Assembly (NCBI RefSeq): GCF_017220215.1
Contig: NZ_CP071129.1
Location: 2,232,001 to 2,296,000 of the forward strand
Reading direction: 5' to 3'
Origin: Caballeronia sp. M1242
Lineage (GTDB): Bacteria; Pseudomonadota; Gammaproteobacteria; Burkholderiales; Burkholderiaceae
Length of the DNA: 64,000 nt
In this document: positions 18,825 through 28,777 of the stretch, piece after piece
Layout: each line of letters begins with the position of its first letter
How positions within the stretch are numbered: position 1 is the stretch's first letter
Notes under the pieces: model-generated
Told to the model about the DNA's origin: nothing
Database searches by the model: none
What the model saw: only the letters and a program-made list of their open reading frames with translations
Made by a program: the position numbers and the translations under genes

Positions 18825-20039
18825 ATGTTCTGGGAGAAGAAGCTGACGCAGTGGGTCGAGGAAGTCCGCGAGCAAGCCAACTTGCCCGCGCGCCTCGTGC
18901 TGTGGGACGGACAGCAACACGACTTCGGCCGCTTTGCCGCGCCTGCCGTGACGCTGCATGTGAAAAGCGCGACCGCGCTGCCGTATCTGCTGGAGCCGAG
19001 CCTCGACAATCTGGGCGAGGCGTATGTCAAAGGCAAGATCGATATCGAGGGCAAGCTCTCGGACATCATCAACATCGGCTATTCGCTCGCGAAAAGCACG
19101 GTGACGAATGCAAGCAAGCTCGCCCGCGTGCGACGCTACTTCAATCACTCGAAGGCGTCGGACAAGAAGGCCATTCAGTATCACTACGACGTGTCGAACG
19201 AGTTCTACCAGCTCTGGCTCGACAAGAACATGGTGTATTCGTGCGCGTACTTCGAAAACGGCGACGAAGACCTCGACACCGCGCAGATCAAGAAAATCGA
19301 CCACATTCTCACGAAGATTCAGGTGCAGCCGGGCCATCGGCTGCTCGACATCGGCTGCGGCTGGGGCGCGCTCGTCATTCGCGCGGCGCAGAAATTCGGC
19401 GCGAAGTGCGTGGGCGTGACGCTCTCCGAGAACCAGTTCAAGCTCGCGACGCAGCGCGTGAAGGACGCCGGCCTCGAAGGCCAGATCGAAATTCGCCTGC
19501 AAGACTATCGCGACGTGGAAGGCCAGTTCGACCGCATCACGAGCGTCGGCATGTTCGAGCATGTCGGGCGCAAGAATCTGCCGGGCTACTTCACGAAGAT
19601 GCGTGAACTGCTCGTCGATGACGGCGTCGCGATGAACCACGGCATCACGTCGTCGGATGCGGATAGCGGGGAGACGTCGCTCGGCGGCGGCGAGTTCATC
19701 GACAAATACGTGTTTCCGGACGGCGAGTTGCCGCATATCAGCCTCGCGCTGGAGAGCATGCAGCGCGGCGGGCTCGAAGCGGTCGATGTCGAAAGCCTGC
19801 GCCGCCATTACGCGCGTACGCTCGATATCTGGGCCGAGCGGTTCGAGGCGAACGCGGACGAAGCACGCAAGCTCGTCGATGACGAGAAGTTCCGCATCTG
19901 GCGCGTGTATCTCGCCGGCTGCGCGTACGCGTTCGAGAACGACGACGTATCGATCTATCAGGTGGTCTGCCGCAAGGCGGGCCGCAGCGCGAAGACGCTG
20001 CCGTGGTCGCGGCGCTATATCTACGAGAAGCCGCTCTGA
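18825..20039 (+). CDS. cfa: Cyclopropane-fatty-acyl-phospholipid synthase family protein
   Basis: A 404-residue SAM-dependent enzyme that methylenates double bonds of membrane phospholipid acyl chains. The SAM site is L-L-D-I-G-C-G-W-G at 173-181, followed by the family block N-H-G-I-T-S and G-G-G-E-F-I-D-K-Y-V-F-P-D-G-E-L. Y-H-Y-D-V-S-N-E-F-Y at about 119 is characteristic. Length is somewhat above E. coli Cfa. The DUF72 gene starts 8 bp downstream and is probably cotranscribed. Confidence 0.93.
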   Translation: MFWEKKLTQWVEEVREQANLPARLVLWDGQQHDFGRFAAPAVTLHVKSATALPYLLEPSLDNLGEAYVKGKIDIEGKLSDIINIGYSLAKSTVTNASKLARVRRYFNHSKASDKKAIQYHYDVSNEFYQLWLDKNMVYSCAYFENGDEDLDTAQIKKIDHILTKIQVQPGHRLLDIGCGWGALVIRAAQKFGAKCVGVTLSENQFKLATQRVKDAGLEGQIEIRLQDYRDVEGQFDRITSVGMFEHVGRKNLPGYFTKMRELLVDDGVAMNHGITSSDADSGETSLGGGEFIDKYVFPDGELPHISLALESMQRGGLEAVDVESLRRHYARTLDIWAERFEANADEARKLVDDEKFRIWRVYLAGCAYAFENDDVSIYQVVCRKAGRSAKTLPWSRRYIYEKPL

Positions 20040-20047
20040 GCCGGGAA

Positions 20048-21115
20048 GTGTCCGCCATCGAAGCAGGCGCGGGCGACGACGAACAGTGCGATCTGTTCGG
20101 CGCGCCCGAGCCTGCCGTCGTTGCGAAGCCGCGCGGCGTGCTGCCCGCGCCGTTGAAGCGGGAACACGAAGACATCGCGCAACGTCTGCCGGCGAGCGTG
20201 CATCTCGGCACGTCGACGTGGTCGTTTCCGGGCTGGCAGGGCATCGTGTACGGCGGCGCGTATGCGAACACCACGCTTTCGCGCGATGGCCTCGCCGCCT
20301 ACGCCGCGCATCCGCTGTTGCGTGGCGTGTCCATCGACCGGTCGTTTTACGGGCCGGTGCCGGTGGCGCAATACGCGCGGTATGCGTCGCAGGTGCCGGC
20401 GCATTTCCGCTTCATCGTGAAGGCGCCCGCTTCGGTCACGGATGCTTTCATTCGCGGCGAGCGCGGCTTGCCCGGCGCTGACAATCCCGCTTTTCTGAAC
20501 GCGCAGATCGCCATCGACGAGTTCGTCGCGCCGTGCATAAGCGGCCTCGGGGCGAAGACCGGCGCGCTCGTCTTCCAGTTCCCGCCGCTGCCGGACGCGA
20601 TGATCGTGGAGCCGTCGCGCTTCGTGGAGCGGCTCGCGTCGTTTCTCGCCGCGTTGCCGCCGCTCGAAGGCGAGGCGTGTTATGCGGTCGAGTTGCGCGA
20701 CGCCGTCATGCTGACGCCACGCTTCATCCGCGCGCTACGCGACGCGAACGTGCGCTACTGCATCGGCGTGCATGCGCGCATGCCGGACGTGCGCCGTCAG
20801 GCGAAGGCGCTGGCGCTGCTGGATGAGGAAGACATGGGACCGCTCGTCGTGCGCTGGAGTTTGCACAGCGGCTTTCGCTATGAACAGGCGAAGGCCAAGT
20901 ACGAGCCGTTCGACAGAATCGTCGATGAAGACCGCGAGACGCGCGAGGCGCTCGCGGAACTGGCCGCGCGTTACGCCTTCGCGGGCCAGCCGGTGGTCAT
21001 CGCGGTGAACAACAAGGCGGAAGGCTCCGCCCCGTTGACGTGCTTCGAACTGGCGCGCGGCATCGCAGAGCGCTGCGAGCGCGCGCAGTCCGGCTCGCGC
21101 GCCGTCACGCCTTGA
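20048..21115 (+). CDS. DUF72 domain protein with an N-terminal clamp-binding-like motif
   Basis: A 355-residue protein if translated from the GTG at 20048, just after the cfa stop. An ATG at 20003 inside cfa is the alternative. The DUF72 TIM-barrel begins near H-L-G-T-S-T-W-S-F-P-G-W and includes S-I-D-R-S-F-Y-G-P and A-V-E-L-R-D. Ahead of the barrel is a flexible 50-residue leader containing Q-C-D-L-F-G (bases 20084-20101), which fits the bacterial beta-clamp-binding pattern Q-x-(S/D)-L-F. DUF72 function is unknown. Its 3' end overlaps msrA by 11 bp, tail to tail. Confidence 0.85.
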   Translation: MSAIEAGAGDDEQCDLFGAPEPAVVAKPRGVLPAPLKREHEDIAQRLPASVHLGTSTWSFPGWQGIVYGGAYANTTLSRDGLAAYAAHPLLRGVSIDRSFYGPVPVAQYARYASQVPAHFRFIVKAPASVTDAFIRGERGLPGADNPAFLNAQIAIDEFVAPCISGLGAKTGALVFQFPPLPDAMIVEPSRFVERLASFLAALPPLEGEACYAVELRDAVMLTPRFIRALRDANVRYCIGVHARMPDVRRQAKALALLDEEDMGPLVVRWSLHSGFRYEQAKAKYEPFDRIVDEDRETREALAELAARYAFAGQPVVIAVNNKAEGSAPLTCFELARGIAERCERAQSGSRAVTP

Positions 21116-21656
21116 GGCGATGCGCGAACTTCTTGCGAAACTTCGCGACTTTGGGCCCGACGACCGCCGCGCAATAACCCTGATTCGGATGCTGCGCGAA
21201 GAAGTTCTGGTGATACGCCTCGGCCGGATAGTAGTCATCGCGAAGCGGCGTCACTTCGGTCACGATCTTGCCGCCGTAGACGTCTTCGCGCTGTAGTTCC
21301 TCGATGACTTCCTGCGCGATTCTGCGTTGCTCGTCCGAATGCGTGAACACGGCCGAGCGATACTGCGTGCCGACATCGTTGCCCTGACGGTTGAGCTGCG
21401 TCGGATCGTGCGTCGCGAAGAAGATTTCGAGAATCTCGCGATAGCCGATGACCTCGGGATCGAACACGACCTTCACGACTTCCGCGTGCCCGGTGTCGCC
21501 GTCGCACACCTGCTCGTACGACGGATTCGCCACCTGGCCGCCCGCGTAGCCGGATTCGACGGACTGCACGCCCTCGACCGCCAGAAACACGGCTTCGGTG
21601 CACCAGAAACAACCGCCGCCGAGCGTCGCGGTTTCGAGTCTCGCTTGCTGGTTCAT
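21105..21656 (-). CDS. msrA: Peptide-methionine (S)-S-oxide reductase
   Basis: A 183-residue repair enzyme. The catalytic Cys is in L-G-G-G-C-F-W-C-T-E-A-V-F near residue 17, with E-S-G-Y-A-G-G and the C-terminal H-Q-N-F-F-A-Q-H-P blocks. It reduces S-methionine sulfoxide with thioredoxin. The start at 21656 is chosen because GAGGAG lies a few bases upstream; an ATG five codons earlier has no such site. Confidence 0.95.
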   Translation of the reverse strand: MNQQARLETATLGGGCFWCTEAVFLAVEGVQSVESGYAGGQVANPSYEQVCDGDTGHAEVVKVVFDPEVIGYREILEIFFATHDPTQLNRQGNDVGTQYRSAVFTHSDEQRRIAQEVIEELQREDVYGGKIVTEVTPLRDDYYPAEAYHQNFFAQHPNQGYCAAVVGPKVAKFRKKFAHRLKA

Positions 21657-21938
21657 GCCTGCTCCTCTCAAGTGCAGCGGCCACGCCGCGGACCATCCAT
21701 ATTGATGCGCGAAGCCGCTTATTCAATGCCGCCGAGCTTACCGGCTTTTGCAAAGCGGCGTTGCCCACATTGCCCGTACTGGCTTATGGCGGCTCGAAGC
21801 AGCCGATTCCGCTAGAATCGAGTCAATCTCCAGCTTTTACATGGCTTCAAAAAAGGTTCGTCCGACTCGAGCGCGACATTCAGCACGACACTCGGCCTGT
21901 TCGGTGCCAAAAGACCTATTCGATCGCCCACTTGCCCG

Positions 21939-22451
21939 ATGAAACGCGCCAGAACTCCGAACTTCGATCCCACCGCGTTCCGCGCCGCGCTCGGCCAGTT
22001 CGCGACCGGCGTCACCGTCATCACCACGCGCACGGATTCCGGCCAGCTTATCGGCATTACGGCGAGCTCGTTCAATTCGGTTTCGCTGGATCCGCCGCTC
22101 GTGCTGTGGAGTCTCGCGACGCGCTCGGCGTCGATGCCGGTGTTTCGCGCGAACAGTCACTACGTCATTAACGTGCTGGCCGCTTCGCAACTGGACCTGT
22201 GCCGGCGCTTCGCGACGGTGAAGGGCGACCGCTTCGCGGGCGTCTCGCACGCGGCGGGCGACAGCGGCATGCCGGTGCTGGACGGCGCGCTTGCGTGGTT
22301 CGAATGCCATAACCGCAGCCGCTACGACGAAGGCGATCACGTGATCTTCGTCGGCGAAGTGGAACGCTGCGGCGTGCGCGAAGACGCGTCGGAGATTGCG
22401 CCGCTCGTCTTTCAGGCGGGCGGCTTCCACTCGCTCGGGCCGCTGGAATAA
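21939..22451 (+). CDS. Flavin reductase family protein
   Basis: A 170-residue protein of the HpaC/RutF-type flavin reductase family. Typical blocks are Q-F-A-T-G-V-T-V-I-T-T, S-S-F-N-S-V-S-L-D-P-P-L-V and the ending G-G-F-H-S-L. Members supply reduced flavin to a two-component monooxygenase or reduce flavin nonspecifically. No monooxygenase partner lies beside it; the adjacent kyn genes do not need one. It converges with kynR, 7 bp apart. Confidence 0.9.
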   Translation: MKRARTPNFDPTAFRAALGQFATGVTVITTRTDSGQLIGITASSFNSVSLDPPLVLWSLATRSASMPVFRANSHYVINVLAASQLDLCRRFATVKGDRFAGVSHAAGDSGMPVLDGALAWFECHNRSRYDEGDHVIFVGEVERCGVREDASEIAPLVFQAGGFHSLGPLE

Positions 22452-22458
22452 CGCCGGC

Positions 22459-22956
22459 TCAGGCGCCGCGCGCCGGCTGCTCGATGAGCGCGACCGGCAC
22501 GCCCGCATCGTCCTTCATGGTTTGCAGCACGATGTTCGAGCGGATGTCGATCACGCCCGGCGCTTTATACAGCTTCGTCAGAATGAAATCGGAGTAGTGC
22601 TTGAGATTGTGCGCCAGCACGCGCAGCACGTAATGCGTGTCGCCGGTCACGACGAACGCGCCGACCACTTCCGGCCACTCGCGCACGGCCGCCGCGAACT
22701 TCTCGTGCCAGTTCTCCTGATCGTTGCGCATGGAGACGTGCACGAACGCCTCCAGTTCGATGCCCAGCCGCTCGCGGTCCAGACACGCGCGATAACTCGC
22801 GATCACGCCCTCCTCTTCGAGCAGGCGCATACGCCGCAAGCACGCGGAAGGCGACAGCGAAATGCGCTCCGCGAGGTCCAGGTTGCTGATCCGTCCATCT
22901 TCCTGCAGCACAGCCAGAATTCGGCAATCCGTTGCATCGAGCGTGAATCCGGTCAC
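22459..22956 (-). CDS. kynR: Lrp/AsnC-family regulator, probable KynR
   Basis: A 165-residue Lrp-type protein: an N-terminal winged helix (D-L-A-E-R-I-S-L-S-P-S-A-C-L-R-R) and a C-terminal RAM ligand domain. It is divergent from kynB, with 131 bp between starts. In Pseudomonas and Burkholderia the Lrp-type KynR in this position responds to kynurenine and activates kynBUA. That role is inferred here from synteny. Confidence 0.88.
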   Translation of the reverse strand: MTGFTLDATDCRILAVLQEDGRISNLDLAERISLSPSACLRRMRLLEEEGVIASYRACLDRERLGIELEAFVHVSMRNDQENWHEKFAAAVREWPEVVGAFVVTGDTHYVLRVLAHNLKHYSDFILTKLYKAPGVIDIRSNIVLQTMKDDAGVPVALIEQPARGA

Positions 22957-23087
22957 TTTTGAGTCTCCTAGCCCGTTTCCTCGAATTATGTTCTAGCCAC
23001 AAACCTTTTGGGTGGTTATTTTGCAATCACTTTTCAAGATAACGCGGCTATGATTTGACGCATCTCCCCGCTCTCTGCTAGGCCGCC

Positions 23088-23714
23088 ATGACGCTCATCG
23101 ACATCTCGCCACCGATTGCCGCCGCGACGCCGGTCTGGCCGGGCGACACGCCTGTCGGCATCGAGCGCGTCTGGCGGATGGAAGCAGGGTCGCCGGTGAA
23201 CGTCGCGCGCGTCACGCTTTCGCCGCACACCGGCGCGCATGCCGACGCGCCGCTGCACTACGACGAACACGGCGCAGCAATCGGCGAAGTCGCGCTGGAG
23301 ACGTACATCGGCGCGTGCCGCGTCGTGCATTGCATTGGCGCTGCGCCCGTCGTGACGCCGGAGATGATCGCCGCGCACCTCGGCGACGCGCCGCCGCGCA
23401 TCCTGATCCGCACGTATGACCGCGCGCCGCTTACCGCATGGGACAGCGCGTTCTGCGCCGTCGCGCCGCACACCATCGACCTGCTGGCGGCGAAGGGCGT
23501 GACGCTCGTCGGCATCGACACGCCGTCGCTCGATCCGCAGGAATCGAAGACGATGGACGCGCACCGCCGCATTCGCGCGCACGGCATGGCGATTCTCGAA
23601 GGACTGGTGCTCGATGCCGTCGCGCCCGGCGATTACGAACTGATCGCGCTCCCGCTCAAATTTGCGACGCTCGATGCAAGCCCCGTGCGCGCCGTTCTGC
23701 GCCCGCTTCCCTGA
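23088..23714 (+). CDS. kynB: Kynurenine formamidase
   Basis: A 208-residue metal-dependent cyclase-family hydrolase that converts N-formylkynurenine to kynurenine. The metal motif H-T-G-A-H-A-D-A-P and [13 protein letters not shown] are visible. It is first gene of kynB-kynU-kynA, with 27 and 11 bp between genes. The order matches the Burkholderia and Pseudomonas kyn operon. Confidence 0.95.
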   Translation: MTLIDISPPIAAATPVWPGDTPVGIERVWRMEAGSPVNVARVTLSPHTGAHADAPLHYDEHGAAIGEVALETYIGACRVVHCIGAAPVVTPEMIAAHLGDAPPRILIRTYDRAPLTAWDSAFCAVAPHTIDLLAAKGVTLVGIDTPSLDPQESKTMDAHRRIRAHGMAILEGLVLDAVAPGDYELIALPLKFATLDASPVRAVLRPLP

Positions 23715-23741
23715 ATCTTCCCCGAACACATGGACTTTTCG

Positions 23742-24992
23742 ATGAAATCTCGTGACGACGCCGCCGCCCTCGACCGCGACGACCCGCTCGCCCGCCTGCG
23801 CGACCAGTTCTCGCTCGCCGAAGGTGTCATTTATCTCGACGGCAATTCGCTCGGCGTGCCGCCGAAAGCCGCCGCCGCGCGCGCCGCGAGCGTGATCGGC
23901 AGCGAATGGGGCGAAGGGCTGATTCGAAGCTGGAACACGGCAGGCTGGTTCGCGCTGCCGAAGCGCCTCGGCAACAAGCTGAGTTCGCTGATCGGCGCAG
24001 AAGAAGATGAAGTCGTCGTGACGGACACGATTTCCGCGAATCTCTTCAAGGTGCTTTCCGCCGCGCTGAAGCTCGCGAACGAGCGCGACCCGAAGCGCCG
24101 CGTGATCGTCTCGGAACGCTCGAACTTCCCGAGCGATTTGTACATTGCGCAGGGTTTGATCGAGCAGCTGGATCGCGGATACGAACTGCGTCTCGTCGAT
24201 GATGCCGCCGAGCTGCCCGCCGCGATCGACGAAAACACAGCCGTCGCGATGATCACGCACGTCAACTACCGCACGGGCTATATGCATGACATGGCCGCGC
24301 TCACGGAGACGATTCATCGCGCGGGCGCGCTCGCCGTATGGGATCTCGCGCATTCGGCGGGCGCGGTGCCGGTGGACCTCAACGGCGTCGGCGCGGACTA
24401 CGCGGTCGGCTGCACGTATAAGTATCTGAACGGCGGCCCGGGATCGCCCGGCTTCGTCTGGGTGCCGAAGCGTCACCAGAATGCGTTCTCGCAGCCGCTT
24501 TCCGGCTGGTGGGGCCACAAAAAACCGTTCGAAATGGACCCGGTGTATCGCCCGGACGACGGCATCGGCCGCTTTCTCTGCGGCACGCAGCCGATCGTTT
24601 CGATGGCGCTCGTCGAATGCGGACTCGACGTGTTCCTGCAAACCGACATGCAGGCGCTGCGGCGCAAGTCGCTCGCTCTCGGCGATGCGTTCATCGCGCT
24701 GGTCGAGGCGCGGTGCGGCGATTTTCCGCTCACGCTCGCGACGCCGCGCGATCACGCACGGCGCGGCTCGCAGGTGAGCTTCGAGCATCCGCACGGCTAC
24801 GAAGTGATGCAGGCGCTGATTGCGCGTGGCGTGATCGGCGACTATCGCGAACCGGGCATTCTGCGCTTCGGCTTTACGCCGCTCTACACGCGTTTCGTCG
24901 ATGTGTGGGATGCGGTCGAGGTACTGCGCGACGTGCTCGCGACCGAAAGCTGGCGCGCGCCGGAGTTCGCCGAACGCGCGTCGGTGACCTGA
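23742..24992 (+). CDS. kynU: Kynureninase
   Basis: A PLP enzyme that splits kynurenine to anthranilate and alanine. Family blocks are [11 protein letters not shown] and the PLP Lys in [11 protein letters not shown]. The ATG at 23742 ([10 protein letters not shown]) gives 416 residues, the length I recall for Burkholderia KynU. An in-frame ATG at 23730 is possible; neither has a strong ribosome binding site. Confidence 0.95.
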   Translation: MKSRDDAAALDRDDPLARLRDQFSLAEGVIYLDGNSLGVPPKAAAARAASVIGSEWGEGLIRSWNTAGWFALPKRLGNKLSSLIGAEEDEVVVTDTISANLFKVLSAALKLANERDPKRRVIVSERSNFPSDLYIAQGLIEQLDRGYELRLVDDAAELPAAIDENTAVAMITHVNYRTGYMHDMAALTETIHRAGALAVWDLAHSAGAVPVDLNGVGADYAVGCTYKYLNGGPGSPGFVWVPKRHQNAFSQPLSGWWGHKKPFEMDPVYRPDDGIGRFLCGTQPIVSMALVECGLDVFLQTDMQALRRKSLALGDAFIALVEARCGDFPLTLATPRDHARRGSQVSFEHPHGYEVMQALIARGVIGDYREPGILRFGFTPLYTRFVDVWDAVEVLRDVLATESWRAPEFAERASVT

Positions 24993-25003
24993 GGACTGAG
25001 ACG

Positions 25004-25879
25004 ATGAGCGAAACTAAGGGTTGTCCGTTCGGCCACGGCACGGCCGCGGCGCAAGAGAAAGACGGCTGGCACGACGCGCGGCTCGATTTTTCGGATTCGA
25101 TGAGCTATGGCGACTATCTCGGCCTCGATTCGATTCTGACCGCGCAGCATCCGCTCTCGCCGGATCACAACGAGATGCTGTTCATCGTGCAGCATCAGAC
25201 GAGCGAGCTATGGATGAAGCTCGCGCTCTACGAATTGCGCGCGGCGCTCGGCGCGGTGCATCGCGATGAGTTGCCGCCCGCGTTCAAGATGCTCGCGCGC
25301 GTGTCGCGCATCTTCGAGCAGCTCGTGCAAGCGTGGAACGTGCTCGCGACGATGACGCCTTCCGAGTACACCGCGATGCGGCCGTATCTGGGCGCGTCGT
25401 CGGGGTTTCAATCGCATCAGTATCGGCAGATCGAGTTCATGCTCGGCAACAAGAACGCGCAGATGCTCAAGCCGCATGCGCATCGCCCGGACGTTCTCGG
25501 CGAGGTGCAGGGGACGCTCGAAGCGCCCTCTTTCTATGACGAAGTGATTCGTCTGCTCGCGCGACGCGGATTCGAAATCGATCCCGCGCGCCTCGAACGC
25601 GACTGGACGCAGCCGACCACGCACGACGCGTCAGTCGAAGCCGCGTGGCTCGCGGTGTATCGCGAGCCGTCGAAGCATTGGGAACTGTATGAAATGGCGG
25701 AAGAACTCGTCGATCTCGAAGACGCGTTCCGTCAGTGGCGCTTCCGTCATGTGACAACCGTCGAGCGGATCATCGGCTTCAAGCAGGGCACGGGCGGCAC
25801 GGCGGGCGCGTCGTATCTGCGCAAGATGCTCGACGTCGTGTTGTTTCCGGAGCTCTGGCACGTTCGCACGCTCCTCTGA
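25004..25879 (+). CDS. kynA: Tryptophan 2,3-dioxygenase
   Basis: A 291-residue heme enzyme opening the indole ring of tryptophan to N-formylkynurenine. Family blocks are [31 protein letters not shown] and the terminal [11 protein letters not shown]. The start [11 protein letters not shown] follows the kynU stop by 11 bp with GAGGACTGAG upstream. With kynB and kynU it converts tryptophan to anthranilate. Confidence 0.96.
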   Translation: MSETKGCPFGHGTAAAQEKDGWHDARLDFSDSMSYGDYLGLDSILTAQHPLSPDHNEMLFIVQHQTSELWMKLALYELRAALGAVHRDELPPAFKMLARVSRIFEQLVQAWNVLATMTPSEYTAMRPYLGASSGFQSHQYRQIEFMLGNKNAQMLKPHAHRPDVLGEVQGTLEAPSFYDEVIRLLARRGFEIDPARLERDWTQPTTHDASVEAAWLAVYREPSKHWELYEMAEELVDLEDAFRQWRFRHVTTVERIIGFKQGTGGTAGASYLRKMLDVVLFPELWHVRTLL

Positions 25880-25889
25880 GCGTTCAACT

Positions 25890-26678
25890 TCACGCGAGCC
25901 GCGCGGCCAGCGCCCGCAGCTTCGGGCCGATGGTTTCGCGAAAATACGCTTCGTCCATCGACGAAGCCGGGCCGCTGCTGCTCAACACGAGCCAGCGGCC
26001 ATTGCGCTCGTCGCGAAACGGCGCGGCGATCGCGTTGACGTCGTCATGCCATTCGCGGAACGAGTAGCAGCAGCCGTCGCGGGCGTAGTCCTCGATCGCG
26101 CGCTCGGCGGCCGCGACGCGCGCCGCGCCCTCCGCTCTCCCCAACTCTTCAAATAACGCCGCCCGCGCGGCCGGCTCCTGCACCGCCAGATAGGCGCGGC
26201 CCATCGAGCTCGTGAGCATCGAAAGGCGCGAGCCGGGCGCAAGCCCGAGCGTCAGCGCCGTCTCGCTGCGGATCGTTTCCAGATAAATCATGTCGAGCCC
26301 GTCGCGGCAGCCGAGCGACACCGCCGCGCCGATCTCGCGCGCGAGCGCGCGCATGTGCGGCCGCGCGAGTTCGAGCGTGTCCGCGCCCGCGAGCAGCGCG
26401 AAGCCCAGCGACAGCACGCCGGTGTCGAGCGCGTACTTGCCGGCGGCTTCGTCGAAACGCAAATAGCCGAGCGTTGCGAGCGTGTACGCGAGGCGATTGA
26501 CGGTCGCCTTCGGCAAGCCGGTCCGCTCGACGAAATCGCGGTTGGCGAGCAGCGTGTCGCCCGGGCGAAACGCGCGCAACATATCGAGACCGCGTGCGAG
26601 CGCGACGACGAACCGCCGCTCGTCGATGCCTTCGGGCGGCGTTTTCGCGGTGGCGTACGAGTTGGAATCGGCTTGCAT
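25890..26678 (-). CDS. IclR-family transcriptional regulator
   Basis: A 262-residue regulator with an N-terminal winged helix (G-L-P-K-A-T-V-N-R-L-A-Y-T-L) and a C-terminal IclR effector domain. It is divergent from gcdH with 102 bp between starts, so it probably controls gcdH and itself. PcaR- and PobR-like members of this family sense aromatic or dicarboxylic acids; the ligand here is unknown. It converges with kynA, 10 bp apart. Confidence 0.9.
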   Translation of the reverse strand: MQADSNSYATAKTPPEGIDERRFVVALARGLDMLRAFRPGDTLLANRDFVERTGLPKATVNRLAYTLATLGYLRFDEAAGKYALDTGVLSLGFALLAGADTLELARPHMRALAREIGAAVSLGCRDGLDMIYLETIRSETALTLGLAPGSRLSMLTSSMGRAYLAVQEPAARAALFEELGRAEGAARVAAAERAIEDYARDGCCYSFREWHDDVNAIAAPFRDERNGRWLVLSSSGPASSMDEAYFRETIGPKLRALAARLA

Positions 26679-26694
26679 CGAATGCTAAACTGAG

Positions 26695-26711
26695 AGTTCA
26701 TTTTCAGAACA
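26695..26711. promoter_or_regulatory. Candidate IclR operator between the regulator and gcdH
   Basis: GTTC (26696-26699) and GAAC (26707-26710) form an inverted repeat with a 7-bp A/T-rich centre, in the short divergent intergenic region. Position and form suit an IclR-type dimer site, but the arms are short. Confidence 0.35.
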
Positions 26712-26780
26712 TTGTTTCGCACAGCGGAACCAACGTCAAGCGCCGCGCGATGGCGCTTTTCACGACTTGAGGAGAACGCG

Positions 26781-27971
26781 ATGGCCGACGCCGCCCGTTT
26801 CAACTGGGAAGATCCGCTGCTTCTGGATCAGCAATTGACCGAAGAAGAACGCATGGTGCGCGACGCGGCGCGTGCCTACGCGCAGGACAAATTGCAACCG
26901 CGCGTGATGCAAGCGTTCCGCGAAGAAAAGACGGATCCGGCCATCTTTCGCGAGATGGGCGAACTCGGCCTGCTCGGCCCGACGATTCTGGAGCAGTACG
27001 GCGGACCGGGCCTCAACTACGTGAGCTACGGGTTGATCGCGCGGGAAGTGGAGCGCGTGGATTCCGGCTACCGGTCGATGATGTCGGTGCAATCGTCGCT
27101 CGTCATGGTGCCGATTCACGCGTTCGGCAGCGAGGCGCAAAAGCAAAAGTATCTGCCGAAGCTCGCGCGCGGCGAGTGGATCGGCTGCTTCGGACTGACG
27201 GAGCCGAACGCGGGCTCGGACCCGGCCAGCATGACGACGCGCGCGAAGAAAGTGCAGGACGGCTATTCGCTGTCGGGCGCGAAGATGTGGATCTCCAACT
27301 CGCCGATCGCGGACGTGTTCGTCGTCTGGGCGAAGCTCGAAGAAGACGGCCGCGATGAAATTCGCGGCTTCATCCTCGAGAAAGGCTGGAAGGGGCTTTC
27401 GGCGCCCGCGATTCACGGCAAGGTCGGACTGCGCGCGTCGATCACCGGCGAAATCGTGATGGACGACGTGTTCGTGCCGGAGGACAACCTGCTGCCGAAC
27501 GTGCGCGGGCTCAAGGGGCCGTTCACGTGCCTCAATTCGGCGCGCTACGGCATCTCGTGGGGCGCGCTCGGCGCGGCCGAAGCGTGCTGGCATACGGCGC
27601 GGCAATACACGCTCGATCGCAAGCAGTTCGGTCGTCCGCTTGCCGCCAATCAGCTGATTCAGAAGAAGCTCGCCGACATGCAAACCGAAATCACGCTCGG
27701 GCTGCAAGGCGTGCTGCGCCTCGGCCGTATGAAGGACGAAGGGACGGCGGCCGTCGAGATCACGTCGATCATGAAGCGCAACTCATGCGGCAAGGCACTG
27801 GAGATCGCCCGGCTTGCGCGCGACATGCTGGGCGGCAACGGCATTTCGGATGAATTCGGCGTGGCGCGGCATCTCGTCAATCTTGAAGTGGTCAACACGT
27901 ATGAAGGCACGCACGACATCCACGCGCTGATCCTCGGGCGCGCGCAAACCGGCATCCAGGCGTTCTTCTAA
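26781..27971 (+). CDS. gcdH: Glutaryl-CoA dehydrogenase
   Basis: A 396-residue acyl-CoA dehydrogenase whose sequence fits GcdH: N-W-E-D-P-L near the start, [12 protein letters not shown] and catalytic E375 in T-Y-E-G-T-H-D-I-H. The enzyme oxidises and decarboxylates glutaryl-CoA to crotonyl-CoA in lysine and tryptophan catabolism. Start at 26781 has a strong TTGAGGAGAA site; an ATG at 26712 lacks one. The CaiB-type CoA transferase that often follows gcdH is absent here. Confidence 0.92.
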   Translation: MADAARFNWEDPLLLDQQLTEEERMVRDAARAYAQDKLQPRVMQAFREEKTDPAIFREMGELGLLGPTILEQYGGPGLNYVSYGLIAREVERVDSGYRSMMSVQSSLVMVPIHAFGSEAQKQKYLPKLARGEWIGCFGLTEPNAGSDPASMTTRAKKVQDGYSLSGAKMWISNSPIADVFVVWAKLEEDGRDEIRGFILEKGWKGLSAPAIHGKVGLRASITGEIVMDDVFVPEDNLLPNVRGLKGPFTCLNSARYGISWGALGAAEACWHTARQYTLDRKQFGRPLAANQLIQKKLADMQTEITLGLQGVLRLGRMKDEGTAAVEITSIMKRNSCGKALEIARLARDMLGGNGISDEFGVARHLVNLEVVNTYEGTHDIHALILGRAQTGIQAFF

Positions 27972-27994
27972 ACGCGCAGGCCCCGATTCGCGAC

Positions 27995-28025
27995 AAGGCC
28001 GGTCCTGGCACGACCGGCCTTTTTC
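27995..28025 (+). terminator. Terminator after gcdH
   Basis: AAGGCCGGTC (27995-28004) pairs with GACCGGCCTT (28012-28021) around a 7-nt loop and is followed by T residues. Confidence 0.88.
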
Positions 28026-28285
28026 GTTGATGCGGGCCCGCAGCCGTTTTGTAACTTTCGATGCGCGGCTGAAACTTTTACGGGCCAGATCGTCTCCATG
28101 CTGGACAGGAGGCCGGCGTAAGCGAGCGCCCGCCCGCAGCGTGACGGCCGCAAGCGACTGGAACGGAACCTGCATCCGCAAGCCGCTGCAGCAAAGCCTC
28201 CTCGTCAGCGATGGCATCTTTGGTTACGATGCCCGTAGCCTCACCGATGGAGCTTTCAATGTCAGATACCAATAAGGAGCGATTC

Positions 28286-28561
28286 ATGTCGGATATCAAA
28301 ACCGTTCTCGCTGACGCCGAAGACCTGCTCAAGCAAGCCGCTGCCGCCACGGGCGAGCGCGCTTCCGAGCTGCGCGAAAGCGCCATGTCGCGCCTGAAAC
28401 AAGCCAAGGAAAAAGCCGCCGACGCGCAAGTAGTCGTCGTCGAGCGCGGCCGTAAAGCGGCGCGCGCCACCGACGATTACGTCCACGAGCATCCGTGGGC
28501 GTCCATCGGAATCGCGGCGGGCATCGGCATGGTGATCGGTCTGCTCATCAATCGTAAGTAG
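28286..28561 (+). CDS. DUF883 family inner-membrane protein (YqjD/ElaB-like)
   Basis: A 91-residue protein: an amphipathic, Ala/Lys/Glu-rich helical region, then one C-terminal membrane segment (P-W-A-S-I-G-I-A-A-G-I-G-M-V-I-G) ending L-L-I-N-R-K. YqjD and ElaB are tail-anchored proteins that hold ribosomes at the membrane in stationary phase. The ATG at 28286 is chosen because AAGGAG lies 6 bp upstream; that site is itself inside a nine-codon in-frame extension from the ATG at 28259. Confidence 0.88.
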   Translation: MSDIKTVLADAEDLLKQAAAATGERASELRESAMSRLKQAKEKAADAQVVVVERGRKAARATDDYVHEHPWASIGIAAGIGMVIGLLINRK

Positions 28562-28568
28562 TCGTTCC

Positions 28569-28600
28569 ATGCTGCCCGCACGCGCGGGCAGCATTTTTTT
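28569..28600 (+). terminator. Terminator after the DUF883 gene
   Basis: ATGCTGCCCGC (28569-28579) pairs perfectly with GCGGGCAGCAT (28584-28594), 4-nt loop, followed by seven T. It lies between the DUF883 gene and the phage-holin-like gene, so these may be separately transcribed or partly read through. Confidence 0.92.
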
Positions 28601-28777
28601 CGCCGCAATGGCCCGAGGCTTGCTAAATCCCTAACCGATGCGGTCCTCCGGGATCGAATCAGTTCGAACTGCGACGCTCTTATCCGGCGCGCGGCTCGAC
28701 CTTCGCGCCGGCTCCTTGCTTCGTGCATCGGCCGGGAAATCATCAAGCGGCACCCAACGCGCTCTCGCACCCAAACC

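Noticed and set aside
23034-24794. 586-codon minus-strand frame across kynB-kynU
   Set aside because: Arg/Ala/His-rich composition typical of antisense frames; the kyn genes on the other strand have clear families.
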